Source of the DNA: Triglochin maritima
Taxonomy: Eukaryota > Streptophyta > Magnoliopsida > Alismatales > Juncaginaceae
Reading direction: 5' to 3'
DNA length: 64,000 nucleotides
NCBI GenBank assembly: GCA_963682175.1
Contig: OY821775.1
Coordinates: 3,534,001 to 3,598,000, forward strand
In this document: one piece after another, positions 22,531 to 35,900 of the stretch
Layout of the letters: each line of letters opens with the position of its first letter
How positions within the stretch are numbered: position 1 is the first letter of the stretch
The notes under the pieces: model-generated
Database searches by the model: none
What the model saw: only the letters and a program-made list of their open reading frames with translations
What the model was told of the DNA's origin: nothing
Made by a program: the position numbers and the translations under genes

Positions 22531-24695
22531 ATGCCTCTAACGGACGTATCCAACGGCCCGAAACCCTCGACCACTGTCCAGGGCAAGAAACCCTCGACCG
22601 CCCCCGACGCCGCCGACGATGGTGTCCTAGACCGCCTCCTCGTCTCCCATTCCGATCTTTCCAAACTCATAACGCAGGTATATCTGTGGGATTTCGTTGC
22701 TTCTGTCGATTCGTGATGTGGGGTGCGATTCTAGGGCGGAAAAGATTCGATCTTTGTGGATTATGGAACCCTAATGTTGATCTTTGTGGGTCTTAGACGG
22801 TGTTTAGTCAACATGCGGTTGTATATTTTGGTTTTTCGTTTGGTGTTAGAAAGTACCCATTTAGAACAGGTGTGTGATGAGTTTAGAGAAGTTAGTTAGA
22901 GAATAGTATTTGAGGGAATGTCTTTATTCGTACTACATCACAAAGATCGATCTTTTGAAGATGATCGCTCGGGCAATTTGAGTCAAGTTGTTGATTTGAT
23001 TGAATCACGATGTGGGTCAATGAGTTTAGGGTGGAAAGGTAGAATCTTTATGCGTTTCGGAAACCCTAATGTTGATTACTTGTGGTTAAGAATGAAGGAT
23101 TGAATCCACATGCATCTGTTCGCTTAGGGTTTTCTGGTCGAAGATGGATGGATCTGGAAGAGATGTGATATGAGTTTAGAGAAACGAGTTTTTTTTTGGG
23201 GGGGGGGGGGGGGGGGGGGGGGGGTCTTTATTAGAGATTGGTCCTTCCAAGTGTGTGACTTGTGCACTTTTGCGTGAGTTTGTTGTTGCCTTGGCTAATT
23301 GCCTTGTGGGTCAATGAGCTTAACATGGAAACTTGGACCTTTTTTGTGTATGGGTCGATGAGTTTAACGTCGAAAGGTTGGATCTTTGTGTGTTTCTGGA
23401 GTCTCATTTGTTATTACTTCTGGTCGTTTGATAATGGCCGAATCTACATCGACAGGGTTTAATAACAAAGGATTAAATCCACATGCAGTTTATTATTTCT
23501 CTGAATACTGATATGATTAAGCTTTATCTGTGTTCTGAAATGCTAGTTTTACTCTCTACAGGTTGATGGTCTTGTTGTTCGAGCATACAAACATAAGTTA
23601 ACTAGTAAATTGGGAAGCAATGACATCGAGTCATTTATGTCATGCTTGTCTGACATGCATTCTTCTCTAAAGGTAGCTGTCATACTCTTACCCATTTTCC
23701 ACCGTGCACGTTATGATGTTTCAAATTCAATAATTTGTTGATTTCCACTTGCAGACTTGGGCAGTAAAATTTCAAAAATCTTTTGAAAATTCTGCTTCAG
23801 TCCCTGTTAATGAGGTATCTAGACCTCCATCAGAGGGAACCCTTCCAGATCAAAACAAAGAATGTGCTGTGCTTTCTGATGGTCCAGAAGAACCTTTTAT
23901 GGATTTGGAGGGTTCTCCTTCTCCACTATCTTTATGGGACACTTTCGACTGTGACGCAGGAATTGAGAAACAACTCTTCTTACTCACACCATTACCCAAG
24001 TCAAGAGCAGCACATTCTAAATGCCCGCTACCTTTGATGAAAGATCATATAGAAGAATCTGCAAGCAATAAAAATACTTCTTGCATTGCCAGTGGGCTAT
24101 GCCCTTTAGAACCAGTCAAAACCAAACGCATATCCCCCGTGAAAGCTGTAAAGGTAGTCAAAGACCAACCCCTTTCTCTTGTGGTTCAAGCCACGCCTTT
24201 GCCGGTATTAGATGGTCGCGGGAAAAAGATTAAAAACCGTCAATCAACTCCCTGGGCTCCTCGCGATAAATCAATTAAAGACATGTTCTGTTCGGAGCTT
24301 GCAGATTCGTTGCCTCCAAGAAATTCTTCTTTAGCGGATGCATCAATGAGAAACACAGCTCTTCCTCTCAATAAGCCACCTAATCAAGGTATGTCCTCAT
24401 TAAATATGGACACTTCACTGTTTTGCTTTGGGTACTTTTATGAAACCTCCTTCTGACAGTGATAACAGCATCGAACTCTGTTCCAGGATTAATTATCTTC
24501 AATGAGTGCACTCCTGTGTGTAAGGGATTGCAAGGCACAGTTCAGAAGGGTAGGAGGGCAGGGGAAAGCACATTGAAGAGGGAATTATGGACTAGATTTG
24601 AAGCTGTGTCTGTACCTGGTTTGTCGCTTGGTATCTCCCTCGATAAGGCATCGAACAAAGGATTCCTGGATATGTTGGAAGAAGTGTCTGAATAG
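22531..24695 (+). CDS. Conserved-looking plant protein of unknown function
   Basis: There are four exons: 22531-22677, 23562-23672, 23755-24388 and 24487-24695, all GT-AG with matching phases, giving 366 residues. In-frame ATGs at 22498 and 22354 would add 11 or 59 residues, but that part (Pro/Ser-rich, no visible motif) looks like 5' UTR. I do not recognise a named domain. Residues around 35-90 look like a compact helical module ending in SDMHSSLKTWAVKFQKSFEN. The middle is rich in proline-directed S/T-P sites (SPSPL, LTPLP, ISPVK, ATPLP, STPWAP), possible CDK or MAPK targets (inference). The C-terminus has a basic stretch and ends in an acidic helix (FLDMLEEVSE). A nuclear or cell-cycle role is only a guess. 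Confidence 0.8.
23198..23224 (+). repeat. Poly(G) tract in intron 1 of the unknown-protein gene
   Basis: 27 consecutive G follow a run of T. It could form G-quadruplex structures. Its length is also the kind of homopolymer that sequencing misjudges. Confidence 0.9.
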
Positions 24696-26935
24696 GCCAA
24701 CTTCTGATCAGGGGTTTATTTGTTTAAGGTTGGAGTTGTAACCCAGATTTTGTTCTGGGAGTGGATCTTCTCTGTATGTAGTCCAGTTCGTTTGCCATCT
24801 ACATTTTTAACTGCCATGTAAAAATGGGTTTAGGATTAGCATTTGTGTACCCTACTCTTGGTTGTTACATGGTAATTTTGATGCAGAAAATTAGGGCATT
24901 TGGAAGGGCAGTAGATTAGATCACAGTTGAAAGATGTCTCCTGCTTTAGACGAGTTATATGGTATCATCCAAGTTCTCTGTTTTGGCAGGCAAAATTTGG
25001 TTTTCTTCATTCGTTCTTTCTTTCTGAAGATCATTACTACTATTTGCATATAGATGTGACTGTTAACTTTTGCATGTCTCTATTAGAAAGAGTGGGGTCA
25101 TTCTTATGCTGAATCTACAGCAGCATATTTAGTCATTTTCTCGAGCCCTTGATTTCGTTGTTGGAGTGTGGAAGTAATGTTAATGTTTATCAGCAAGGGA
25201 ACAAAGGATGGGGGATTCTCAAACCCTTCATTCAGAAGAGTTTGCATGAGTCAAGCCTTTATTGGTAATTATGGCCGTGTAAACTTTTAGGCATCATTGG
25301 ATTTAATTTTTTTTGTTGGAACCGAAAATGTATCAGGGAGAATATATTCTTTTTCGAGTTTGGGCATCTACGAACTCGCGAAATCAATATAGATATTGTC
25401 CTATCCACTTTCAGACTGATAGTGATGTTATTGTATTCGCACTTGCATCTGAGTTTGTCTTAACATGTATAAACATTGAAATACTTACAAGTATATTATG
25501 TGGCATATTAAAGGGACCTTTATTTCTATCATCTTTTTTTGTAAATGTAATCCAGTAATTTCAAACTTTTGCTAAATATTAACCAATTTGGTCGGTCCAT
25601 GAAGTATGATTCGAGGTGAGCATAATGACTTGAAAAGGTGGATTTAAAATCCGTTCATACATTTTTATAGGGTGGAACACACTAATCTGCTCTAAATTCC
25701 ATCACAATTTCCTCTGCATACACATCAGGAGGATACCTACTGCCATCATTATATGTAATGATTTAATTACAAACCTGAACAGTTACACCATTGAATACAA
25801 GCTCCATACACGAACCGATATCATCATCGTCGTAATAAAGTAAATAAACTACTAAACCCTTCTTTTCCACTCGCTTATCTAACGTTTGACTGTTCGTAAC
25901 TCGAGTTGGTACGGTTTGTTTTTTCCTAGAAGTATATTTTTTCTTTCATAAATTTTCATTTATTTTACAAGTAATTTATTTTTTAGAGCATGAGTAGGTA
26001 AAAGCAGTTGGCATATGTTAACCATGAAAATAAGTCATCCAAATAACATGATCGAGAGGTGGTAGTTTAGAAGCATCTAATGACTGCTAATATTCCAAAT
26101 TTCAAACATCCAAGGCTGAGGATGGCTACAAACTTCATCCTTACCTACAAACATCCCAACAAATTAACCCTCATCTAAGATCTTCCAACGTCTATGTATG
26201 TGAGGATTAGGAACACTACCCTGGTTATTTGCACATATCCCTCTGTTCAAGGTCTGATGAAAATAAAAGTAGATTGTTTCTTTGTGAAACCCTTAAAAGG
26301 TGAGGCTTTTCACTTCTTCAGTTCTAGATATTCTTACATTAGTACTATTGAAGTGTATTGACAATAACATTTTGGTTATTATTGTAGATGATGGAAGCTG
26401 TGGAGATATATGCATACTTGTGGAAACAGTGACCTTAACAAAGAGTGAAACAAAGTTCATAGTTGTTGAATTCCATTGTTGTAATAAAGTAAAGAGTAAA
26501 CTACGACTTACTTCTTTATTTATGGTCGAGTAATACTTTGACCATATGAGTTTTAAAACTTCACACTCAAACTTTTTAAATTTTGATTTACCGTAACATT
26601 TTGATTATTTTTTTCAATTTTTTTATATTTTAACATATTCATATTTTTTCCCTCAATTTTTTATATATTGTTTGTCAAACGTACTTATAATCCATCTGCA
26701 TGGTGAAATTCAAATCAAATTGATAGTCAGATTTTACTGGTGTTTAGAATTGATTGACACCAAATTTGACCTAATTTTAAAACAAATTCGACAACTTCCG
26801 ACGTTTTAAACTTTAATCGATCGAATGTTAACTTCAAGTAATAAACTAATAAGAAAAATAAACCCTTCTCTTCCGGTCCTCGACGCCCTCCAAAAGACCA
26901 AAACCCTCCTCTCCCGTCGTCTCCAACTCCCAGCA
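24696..26935. other. Intergenic region before MMS19
   Basis: It contains the 3' UTR of the upstream gene and AT-rich DNA. Short ORFs here (for example 25313-25558 and 26300-26533) show no recognisable protein signature. I see nothing else. Confidence 0.5.
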
Positions 26936-29900
26936 ATGACGAAGTCCCCAAACCCTTGGATTCCCCACATCGAAGCTTTCGTCTCCTCCACCTCCGCCTC
27001 CAACAAGGTCGATCCCCTCCCTCTCTCTCCCACTCCACCTCCCATCTCGATTCCACCCCTACTAACCCCGTTTCCCCCATCCAGGCAGCCGCCGCGATCG
27101 CTTCCCTCGTTAACAACGGTGCCCTAACGCTAGAGACACTGGTCGGAACCCCAAACCTTCGATTATAGCGGTGGTTTTGCCAAATATGTGGTTTGTTTGC
27201 TGATTTGTGCGGTTTGTGTTTAGGTTAGGGATATGGACCTTTACCTCACTGCTACGGATAATTTTGTTCGAGACAAGGGTGAGTTTGGTGTTTGCTTGGG
27301 AAAGTGCGGTTTCGGTTGGATTTTGCGTTTGGTGTTGGTGATTGGTTGATTGTGGCATTGTGGGGGATTTGGTTTGTAGGTGTTACGCTTCTGGCGGAAG
27401 TGGTTGTGAGGCTTTCGTCGAAACGGTTGGACTCTGCTACTGTCCACAGTTTGACTGAGTTCTTCGCGTCGAGGCTGGTATGTTTTATTCCTGCATTTCA
27501 TGTTGGATGGCGTTTATTCACCGTTTTACTTTAAATGGCATGAATGGTATTAAATTTCTGAAAAATTACCTAGTTTTTACTTTGTTAGTGTTAGAGAAAC
27601 CATTAGAGGTGATTTTTTTTTACTTCTGATGATAAATGAGTGAATTTAGTAGGTGAGCATGCTAACTGAACTAGGAGTTTGTAGAAGAATAGTAGTTTGT
27701 AGTCATTTCGTAGAAATTGTAGTTGATACTGATTTACATCCCATGTCATTGTTGGCTTTACAGTCAGAATTTAATGTTGGGTGTTGTGCAGTAGTTAAGC
27801 CTAGGAATTTCTGGCAAGGTAGGAAGGTTCCTGAATTTTATTCACTTCATCAAAAAATTCTTCCCATCCACTTCCTACTCATCGCACATCGAAATTCTAT
27901 TTAAATAAAAGGCAGATATTTATTTATTTAACATATCTACAATAAATTCTCCCATGGTATTTGATTACATCAATGTAAACGTTGTCATGTTAATACCCTT
28001 TTTCTTTTGCCTTTGCCCATTCCAGGGGGCCTTGCTTGTTTAAGAGCAAAATTGATGAGGTACTGTTTATTGACTGTTCTAAGGATCGGTTCAACCGTGA
28101 ACCGGAGGCCTGTCCGGTCCGGGAAGGTTGTAAAAATCGGATTTGAAGTGAACCATGTTGGACCGGAGGTTCAACCGGACGATCGGACCGGCGGTTCTTG
28201 ACAATCGGGTATCTAGTTACTCGGATCCAAAAAGAAAACACACAAAAACCCGACCCATACCCTTTTGCCCGAAACCCTCCTTTCCCCTAAACCCCAAACC
28301 CACCTCTCCCCTAACACCGACTCTCCCCTCTCACTGCCGTCAGGCCTCCGGCCACCTCCGACCACCTCCAACCAAGACCCCCGTGGTTTTGGTTTTTGTT
28401 GGATCTGGTGTTGGAGGAAGTGGAGAGGAGAGTGGAGAATGCGGTGGATCTGGTGTTGGAGGAAGGGGAGAGGAGAGGAGGTGTTGGAGGGGAAGAGAGA
28501 TGGGAGCAGGAAGAGGAGAGGAGGGAGGCATTGGAGGGGAAGTGGGTTTTTTGTTGGGTGGTGTTTAGAGTTTTTTTTTGTTTGTGGGTTTTTTAAGAAA
28601 ACACCTTATGAATGTTGATATTGTAGATTTTTGAAGATTTTGTCTTAATAAATAAGACTTGTATATATAATATGTATATATGACGTCATGCTGACGTCAC
28701 CGGTTCGATTCGGTCCAACCCCGGTCAAACCTCTGAACCTTTGAACCTTTGACGTTGCCAGTTTGACGTCCGGTTTGTTTCTGAAAACCTTGGTTTATTC
28801 ATTAGGCAGATTGGCAAGCTTTACATGGAGCACTTTTGGGTTGTTGGACGCTTCTGAGGAGAAAGAGTGATGTTGGTATGGTAGTAGGTAGTGATGCTAG
28901 GTCAGTTGCTGAGTCGTTTTTGCAAAATCTTCAAGTGCAGCTTCTGGCACAACATGATCGTAAGGTGTGTATTCATTTTTTTGTATACATTTGAACAAAC
29001 TATGATCAAGCTGTACTTGTTTCATAATCGTCTGTATTTCTTGTAACATGTAGCTATGCTTTGAAATTCTTGAGAGCCTTCTAGATGGCTATGCTGAGGA
29101 TGTTATGATTCTGGTATTGTTCTCCCCCATTTCCACCTGACAGCAAGCCAATTGATGGCGGAAAAGAAAGTTTTATTGAACATGTTTAGTGTTTGTTTGG
29201 AAATACTACCTTAGATTTCTGTAGGAAACATGGCCAAATTTCATAACATTTCAGTTCCTTTTGTTTTTTGCCCTAACATCTTTTACTATTGTAGGACAAA
29301 ACTCTTGTTGATGGAATATGTGATGCCATTGACAATGAAAAGGATCCAAGTTGTTTAATGGTCATGTTTCACATAGTTGAATCTCTTGTCAAGATATTCT
29401 CAGATCCCTGTGGCCCGGTGGCTAGCATCGCTGAAGATCTTTTTGAAATTCTAAGCTGCTATTTTCCCATTTACTTCACTCATGTAAGTTTGTGTGAGGC
29501 AACATTGCTCTAAGCTTCAATTTTTGTAAAGAGTTCATTTACATGTTGTGGATACAATTTTATTTGCTTAATTATTCCGAGTACCTTAAAAAAGACTTCC
29601 TTTTCAAATAAAAAGATTGAAAACAAAGGTTATATATGATATACTAGATTAATTGCTACATGTAATATGCAACTGGCAGATTTTTCTATGTTGCTTAGAT
29701 TATTAGTTGAAGATTAAATTAAAAAGAGGGGAAAACATGATATGCATGGGAAAACCATACACCCTGGTCATCAATATCTTCATCTTGTCTACTCTATGTA
29801 TTCATTTTCTGACATTAAAGTACGACAGAAGCAACTGATGGTCCATCCTAACATTAGGTTCCATCAGATCACAGGAAAAATCCAGAACCTATGATGGACT

Positions 29901-32900
29901 TTGTCAAGGTCAAATTTGCATCACCTCTCAACAAATACAACAAAAAATATAGTATTCCACTTTAGTTTATTATCTGATAGATCTACTAACTTAACCTGCA
30001 TGCTAATAGGGGGAATCTTTTTTTTTTGGTTTCACATGTTTGTCACCATCCAAATGGAATGGAAGGGTTTAATTACATTTCTTTGCCTAATAGGAGAGAA
30101 AAAGTAAAATAAATTATTAAGTTTTTTTAACGCATTAGTTACACCTACACACTTTGAAATTCAAGTCCTTATTTATCGAATTATATCATGAAATCATATT
30201 TGAAATGGTTGTCACTAGTTACTTCTATTTTAACTCATGGACTTATCTTTCATCTTCAATCTTTCAGGACAGACATAAATTTAATCACATAAAATTTTCT
30301 TTTGCTGTTAGCTGCCTCAATGACTGTGATAATACAACTGCAATACTTCAAGTCACTATGTTTTATCTTTATAATTTAGGCCGCTATATGCATATAAATT
30401 GCTTTTCTCACCTTACTCTGAATTCTTTTTCTTCCCTGTTTCTGTCTACAGCCAAAGACTGATACTTGTGACATCACAAGGGATGATCTCTCCTTAGCTC
30501 TCATGGTATGTGCCTGTTAATTGATGATGTTGGAATGTAACTAAGTCATTTATAGGAAGATTGGGAATGTTGATTTGTGGAGCTTTTTTGTTATTTTATC
30601 ATTAGAAATTATGGCCCATGGCACTTTTTTTGTATTTTGGAGAGGCTTTGACCTTTTTATTTCATTTTATTTTAAGTAATAGACCTCTTCCATTTTGAAC
30701 TGTAACCAAGCCTTTGAGGATATCGGTATTAATCTTAAAGAAATTCTCAAGCCAACTAACCTAGCCTTGGACTTGTTTTTAACTTCATGAATACGTAGTT
30801 CTGATTGTATTGAAATGAGTTTGTGATTGTAGTTTTGTTCTCCTTGTCTAAGTTTTGAAAGGTGAATTTGGAGTTTTCTTGGAGTAAAAAAGAAATTCAC
30901 ATTTAATCACATTTACTATTTTGTAGCCTACATTTTCTGATCAAGAGATCTTGGATCCATAGATTTGGATATAATTTTCTATTTCGTAGGAAATGAACCT
31001 GGAAGATACACTGGATTGTCTTAGTTTGAGTCTTTGAGATTAAAGAAAAGAGTGCCGGAGTTACCTTGTACCATTCATAGCCTTAAATGTTACCAAAAAA
31101 GTGAGTAATCTTTAACTTCCAATTAGCTCCAAAACATATATCCTCAACATCGACATGGTTCAGGGCATTGTTGATATATACTGTTTAGAAAATATGAAGC
31201 ATTTTTTTCCATTGCAATAAAGTCTATAACTTTAGGTTCTCCTTAACATTACAAATGTACCTGTTGTTTTCTGGAGCCAACATATTGATAACTATTTCTG
31301 ACACATGAAAGCCTCCCAGGCTTTCACAAGTACTTGTGTACAACCACCTTGAAGTTATTCATTCCCGAATTGCCACATGGATGTTAAAGTAATGCAAATC
31401 AATTGGTTTCAGACTTGCAGCTCGGAGAAGTCAGTTTTCAGAAATTTTGTTTCGCAGGAATGACTCCTTTAATTTCTTATCCAGCTTAATTTTGTGCTTG
31501 GCTCTTTGGTCTTTCACAAAGTCAAAGGTGTTAGAAAGCATTCTGTGGTAGTTGTTGTAGGCTTGCTTCTGACCAGTTTAATTCAGGAATCTTTTGCTAG
31601 AATTGGGAGTGTAAAGAAAGAGTTCTATTCTTCATTTGTGTTTTCATTTTTTAATGTTCCGTCCTTATGATTTTTGATATATCTAACTGGACAGTAATGC
31701 AGCGTGCGTTCTCCTCAACTTCGCTGTTCGAGCCTTATGCTATCCCTTTACTTCTTGAGAAGCTGTCCTCTTCTCTACCTCTAGCTAAGGTTTGTGAGCT
31801 CGTAAGCCTGCTCCCTGTTTTCTTCATGTTAAGACATGCTCATATTCATGATCTCTGCAGATTGATTCTCTAAAGTATCTCGGCAGCTGTATGTCTTATT
31901 ATGGTGCTAGTAGAATGGCAAAACATAGCAAACCTATTTGGCATTTTCTAAAAGAAGTAATATTTGCTTTCCCAGCCCAGGAGTCATTCTTTCTGATTGA
32001 AGATTCTCTAAAGGGTGGTGGTTCCCACAGCCATGATAATGAGATATCTAGAGAAGCTCTTACTTGTTTACGTGCAGCTTTATCACAAATTAATATAAAT
32101 CATACTTTATTTGTAAGTTGGATCATTGAAGATGAAGAATTTGACTTAAAGTTTACGTCTGTTGCTAATTTCCCAAGTTATGAAAGTCTTTCAGTTGAGA
32201 ACAAGCAGATACTCGGTGCTGTTGGAAGTGTCTTAGGTGTTTGTACAAATGTCTCTCATCAGTGCTGTGATAAAATATTCCACTGTTTTTTCCCTCGGAT
32301 TTTGGATATGCTGGGGGTCTCCTCAAGTAATTCATCTGTTTCTCATAAGACGTGTGGAAATCTTCCTACAAAGGTCTTGAACTTCGGAGCGCTATATCTT
32401 TCTGTTGAACTCCTTGCTTCGTGTAGAGATCTGGCTGCCACTTCAGAAGAGCAATTGTTGGGGGAACATAGGTGGTTTTCTTTGCTTCAAGATGTTAATG
32501 TTCCCTTGACTTCTGCACTTGGGTTGCTTGCAACAACTTCCAGATCAGGAGCTGCAGATGTTCACTATGCAGGTAAATGCTGTTTGTGTCTTCGAAGTTT
32601 CTTTCTTGAGACTGCATTTATGAGATTAAATACGGCTCTTTCAGGCTGTCAAATTCTTCGAATTGCTTATTTTTGAATTTTCTGAACTTTTTAAATTTTG
32701 TCATCATTTATTTTATTTTATATATACTGTATCTGAATTAGCTATGATCTTTGCTGAGTTCCATGATGCTAGCAAACCATTGCTGAACGAAAAACCTTGT
32801 ATGCTGTGAAGGCCTGCAAATACCTGCAACTTTTCTGGAACATTTTATCTGGCTTCCATTTTGATTGTTTTAATTGTTACTTCCACTGTACAATCAGTGA

Positions 32901-35900
32901 AAGGCCTGCAGATACTTGCAACTTTTCCAGAACGTCTCCAACTACATATCGCTGTATACAAAGATATCCTTACAATCTTTATGTCGATAATAACCACAAG
33001 ATCCGGTGTTCCTACGCTGTGGAAGCTTGCATTAGAATCATTGGTACAAATTGGAGCGTTTGTTGAAAGTACTTATCAGTCTGAGAAGAGATTAATCTAC
33101 ATCTCCTCTGTTGTTGAAAATATAATTTCTTTGATCTACCTTGAGGACTCCAAGATGTCTCTTGCGCTGAAAGTGGAGGCATTGTTTGCTGTTGGTGCTA
33201 GTAGTCCAGCTTATATGTCAAGGGTGATCGAGGAGCTTGAAAATTTGATATTTGCAAGTTTAGTCGAGGTTCTTGTACGTACAAACCTTGTAATTTTCTT
33301 ATCTCAAGTTTTGAAGTTTTGCTCTATTTATGATTGCATGCTTATCTTCTCACCAACTAAGTGGTTGCTACCTTAATGAGGACCACATTTGTGCAACATC
33401 TAATTGTACCACGTTCATCAGGTTAAAGGAACTCAAAATTATGCAGCTACTTTAGTTCGTTTATTGGATTGTTACTCAAGGCATGTTCTTCCTTGGTACG
33501 GATGCTTCTTCTATACAATACTAGTTGTGCTTTACGTTTATATATATACTTTGGCTGCTAAGATCTTGGTTATATCATGAAAATGCTTCCTAACTTCATA
33601 TGTACCTGATATTTTTGTGTGCGTCAGTCATCATGATCTAGTGGATTCTATTACCAATAAAACTTCATTTTTACTTTAAAGCAATATTGTTACTATAATT
33701 ATTCTGATTAAAGAATATATCCTATTATTGCTTTATTAGTCTAGCATTTTAGTTGTTTCACATGGTCTAGGACAATTTTTGTGCACCAAAAAAGTGGTAG
33801 AACTCCATGGGGTTACAATGCTGAATATACAATATTATTTAAGGTATTTAAAAAATTACGAGTAAGCCCTTGACCTTGATATTGAGGAAGTTCCATCTTT
33901 TATCATTTCAAGACTTGTATCCAAAGGACCACGAGTCATGCATGTCCTTTTTGTTTTGATTGGTACAAGCATGCAAGTCGTAATTTTGAGGATTTGAATT
34001 TTAGTCACATGTAGTTACTTGCATTTAGTTTCGAAAGTTTGGACTTATTTTCAGTGAGAGCTTACTTCATGAGATTCTTATGGAGCGAGCATGTTCCTCT
34101 CTCTCAATGTTCTAGCGGGCGGTCGCCTAGACGACCGCACCCGCCTACCGCCCTGTAGGGTGGGCGGACAGGCAAGTCGCCTACGCAACTGCAGCTGCTG
34201 TGCACAGGAGCAAGTGCAACGGCTAGAAAACTAGCTGTTGCTTCTGCTACTGTAGCAACAACTAGTTTTCTAGCCTTTGCTACAGTAACAACGATTTTTT
34301 TACCCCCTCCCTCTTACATTTGTTCTTATAAATACCCACTCATCCATTTCATTCCACTCGTTCCTTCTCCTACAACCTTAATTCTCTCAATCCTAATTCT
34401 CAAGCTCTAAACTTCCAACTCCGCTACTCCGGTGCTCAAGAATTCCGGCGTTCACGAATTTTGACGTTCAAGAATTCCGACGTTCACGGATTTCCGACGT
34501 TCAAGTTTTGTTTTCGCTTCCATCAAATCAAGTGCACACTTTAGAACAATGTGTCCAATTGGAATGACTAAGAGTCTAGGAAACTTGTATTGTGATTGTT
34601 TTGTTTTCTAAATTGTATTACAAACTCTAGCATTAATAAAATAAAAAGTCCAAGTGTTTGGGTGGGTAGAGGGGGTACCTAGTGAGGCTTTGGTCGATGA
34701 ACTAGGTGTCTTTTCAAAGCCCAAACATGTAATGTTTGTTTCTATAATTTTTGGACATTTTCCCATTTTTTCATGATTTTTCTAGATTAAACAGAAAAAA
34801 TCAATTAAAAAAAGTGGGTCGCCCAACCCTGGGCGACCGCACAAACGCCTAGGCGATCGTCTGGGCACTCCCAGCCGCCTAGGCGTCCCAGGAACATTGC
34901 TCTCTCTCTCTCTCTATATATATAGAGAGAGAGAGAGATCCACTACCTTTAAATTTCGTTGACACACGGTTGCGTTTGATAATAAAATCAAATATGAATT
35001 CAAAATTGAAAATTCAAACCATAAATATTGATTTACAACATATGTGGATTAATGATGTAGACAATTATAAAATTTGGAATATGTTTTACGTAATATCTAC
35101 AGATGTAAAATTGAACGCACTACATTTGGTGAAAAATCCGATTTCTAGATCATTATAAAATAATTACCAAAATTTATGATTTTCGATATCGTTAATCTAC
35201 TTACGTTGTAGATCAATATCTGTGGTTCAGATTTTTCAAGTTGGAGTTTATATTTGATTTCATTATCAAGCGTAACCGTGTGTTAACAAAATTTATGGGT
35301 AGTAGATCTCTCGTGTGTGTGTGTGTGTGTATTTATATTTTTTAAAGTTCTAAATTACATTGCTCAAACCACTATTTACAGAAGGCCATGATTTATTGAT
35401 GATCACTTTGTTGGGGCTATGTATAGTTACTATACAAGCACTTTTCTTTCCGTAAATATTTTCCCCTAATTTTTCTAAGCATGCTCACATTTCATTTCCA
35501 GCTTTTCTGGTGGCTTGCATTAATTTTCCACTTGATTTTCCATTTTTTTCAGTTCTCTCTGTCAACTTCTTCCATCTCCAACAGTAAATATTCTATAACC
35601 TAGATTTTGAAAATTTTGGAACTTCCCACGAAGTTGTGCATTTTCTACCCTTGTCAGGTGCAATAAATCTGGACATTTTGAGGAGATTGCATTGCCTTTT
35701 GCCCTGCGTATTTGGAGCCAGATGGAAAATCTTGATGTTCCAGATATTAGCTTTGAGCAGGTAGTATTTTCAGTTTATTTTATTTTTCATTAAACAACTG
35801 CAGATGCATACATCTCTACATTTGTCTGGGTAGAATCCAGACTAGGTGCATCCATGGCCCATGGGGTTAGTTGGTAACATGCAGGATTATTTACCCTGCA

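Noticed and set aside
30154..30462. 102-codon ORF between MMS19 exons 7 and 8
   Set aside because: It lies in the intron before exon 8 and reads partly into it in another frame; the protein looks random.
32797..33066. Separate small gene overlapping MMS19 exon 11
   Set aside because: It is a different frame of the intron and exon 11; the MMS19 frame matches the family.
34117..34200. Possible tRNA or structured RNA in the GC-rich ggtcgcctagacgacc region
   Set aside because: The pairing is explained by the subterminal repeats of the hAT-type element; no tRNA arm pattern was found.
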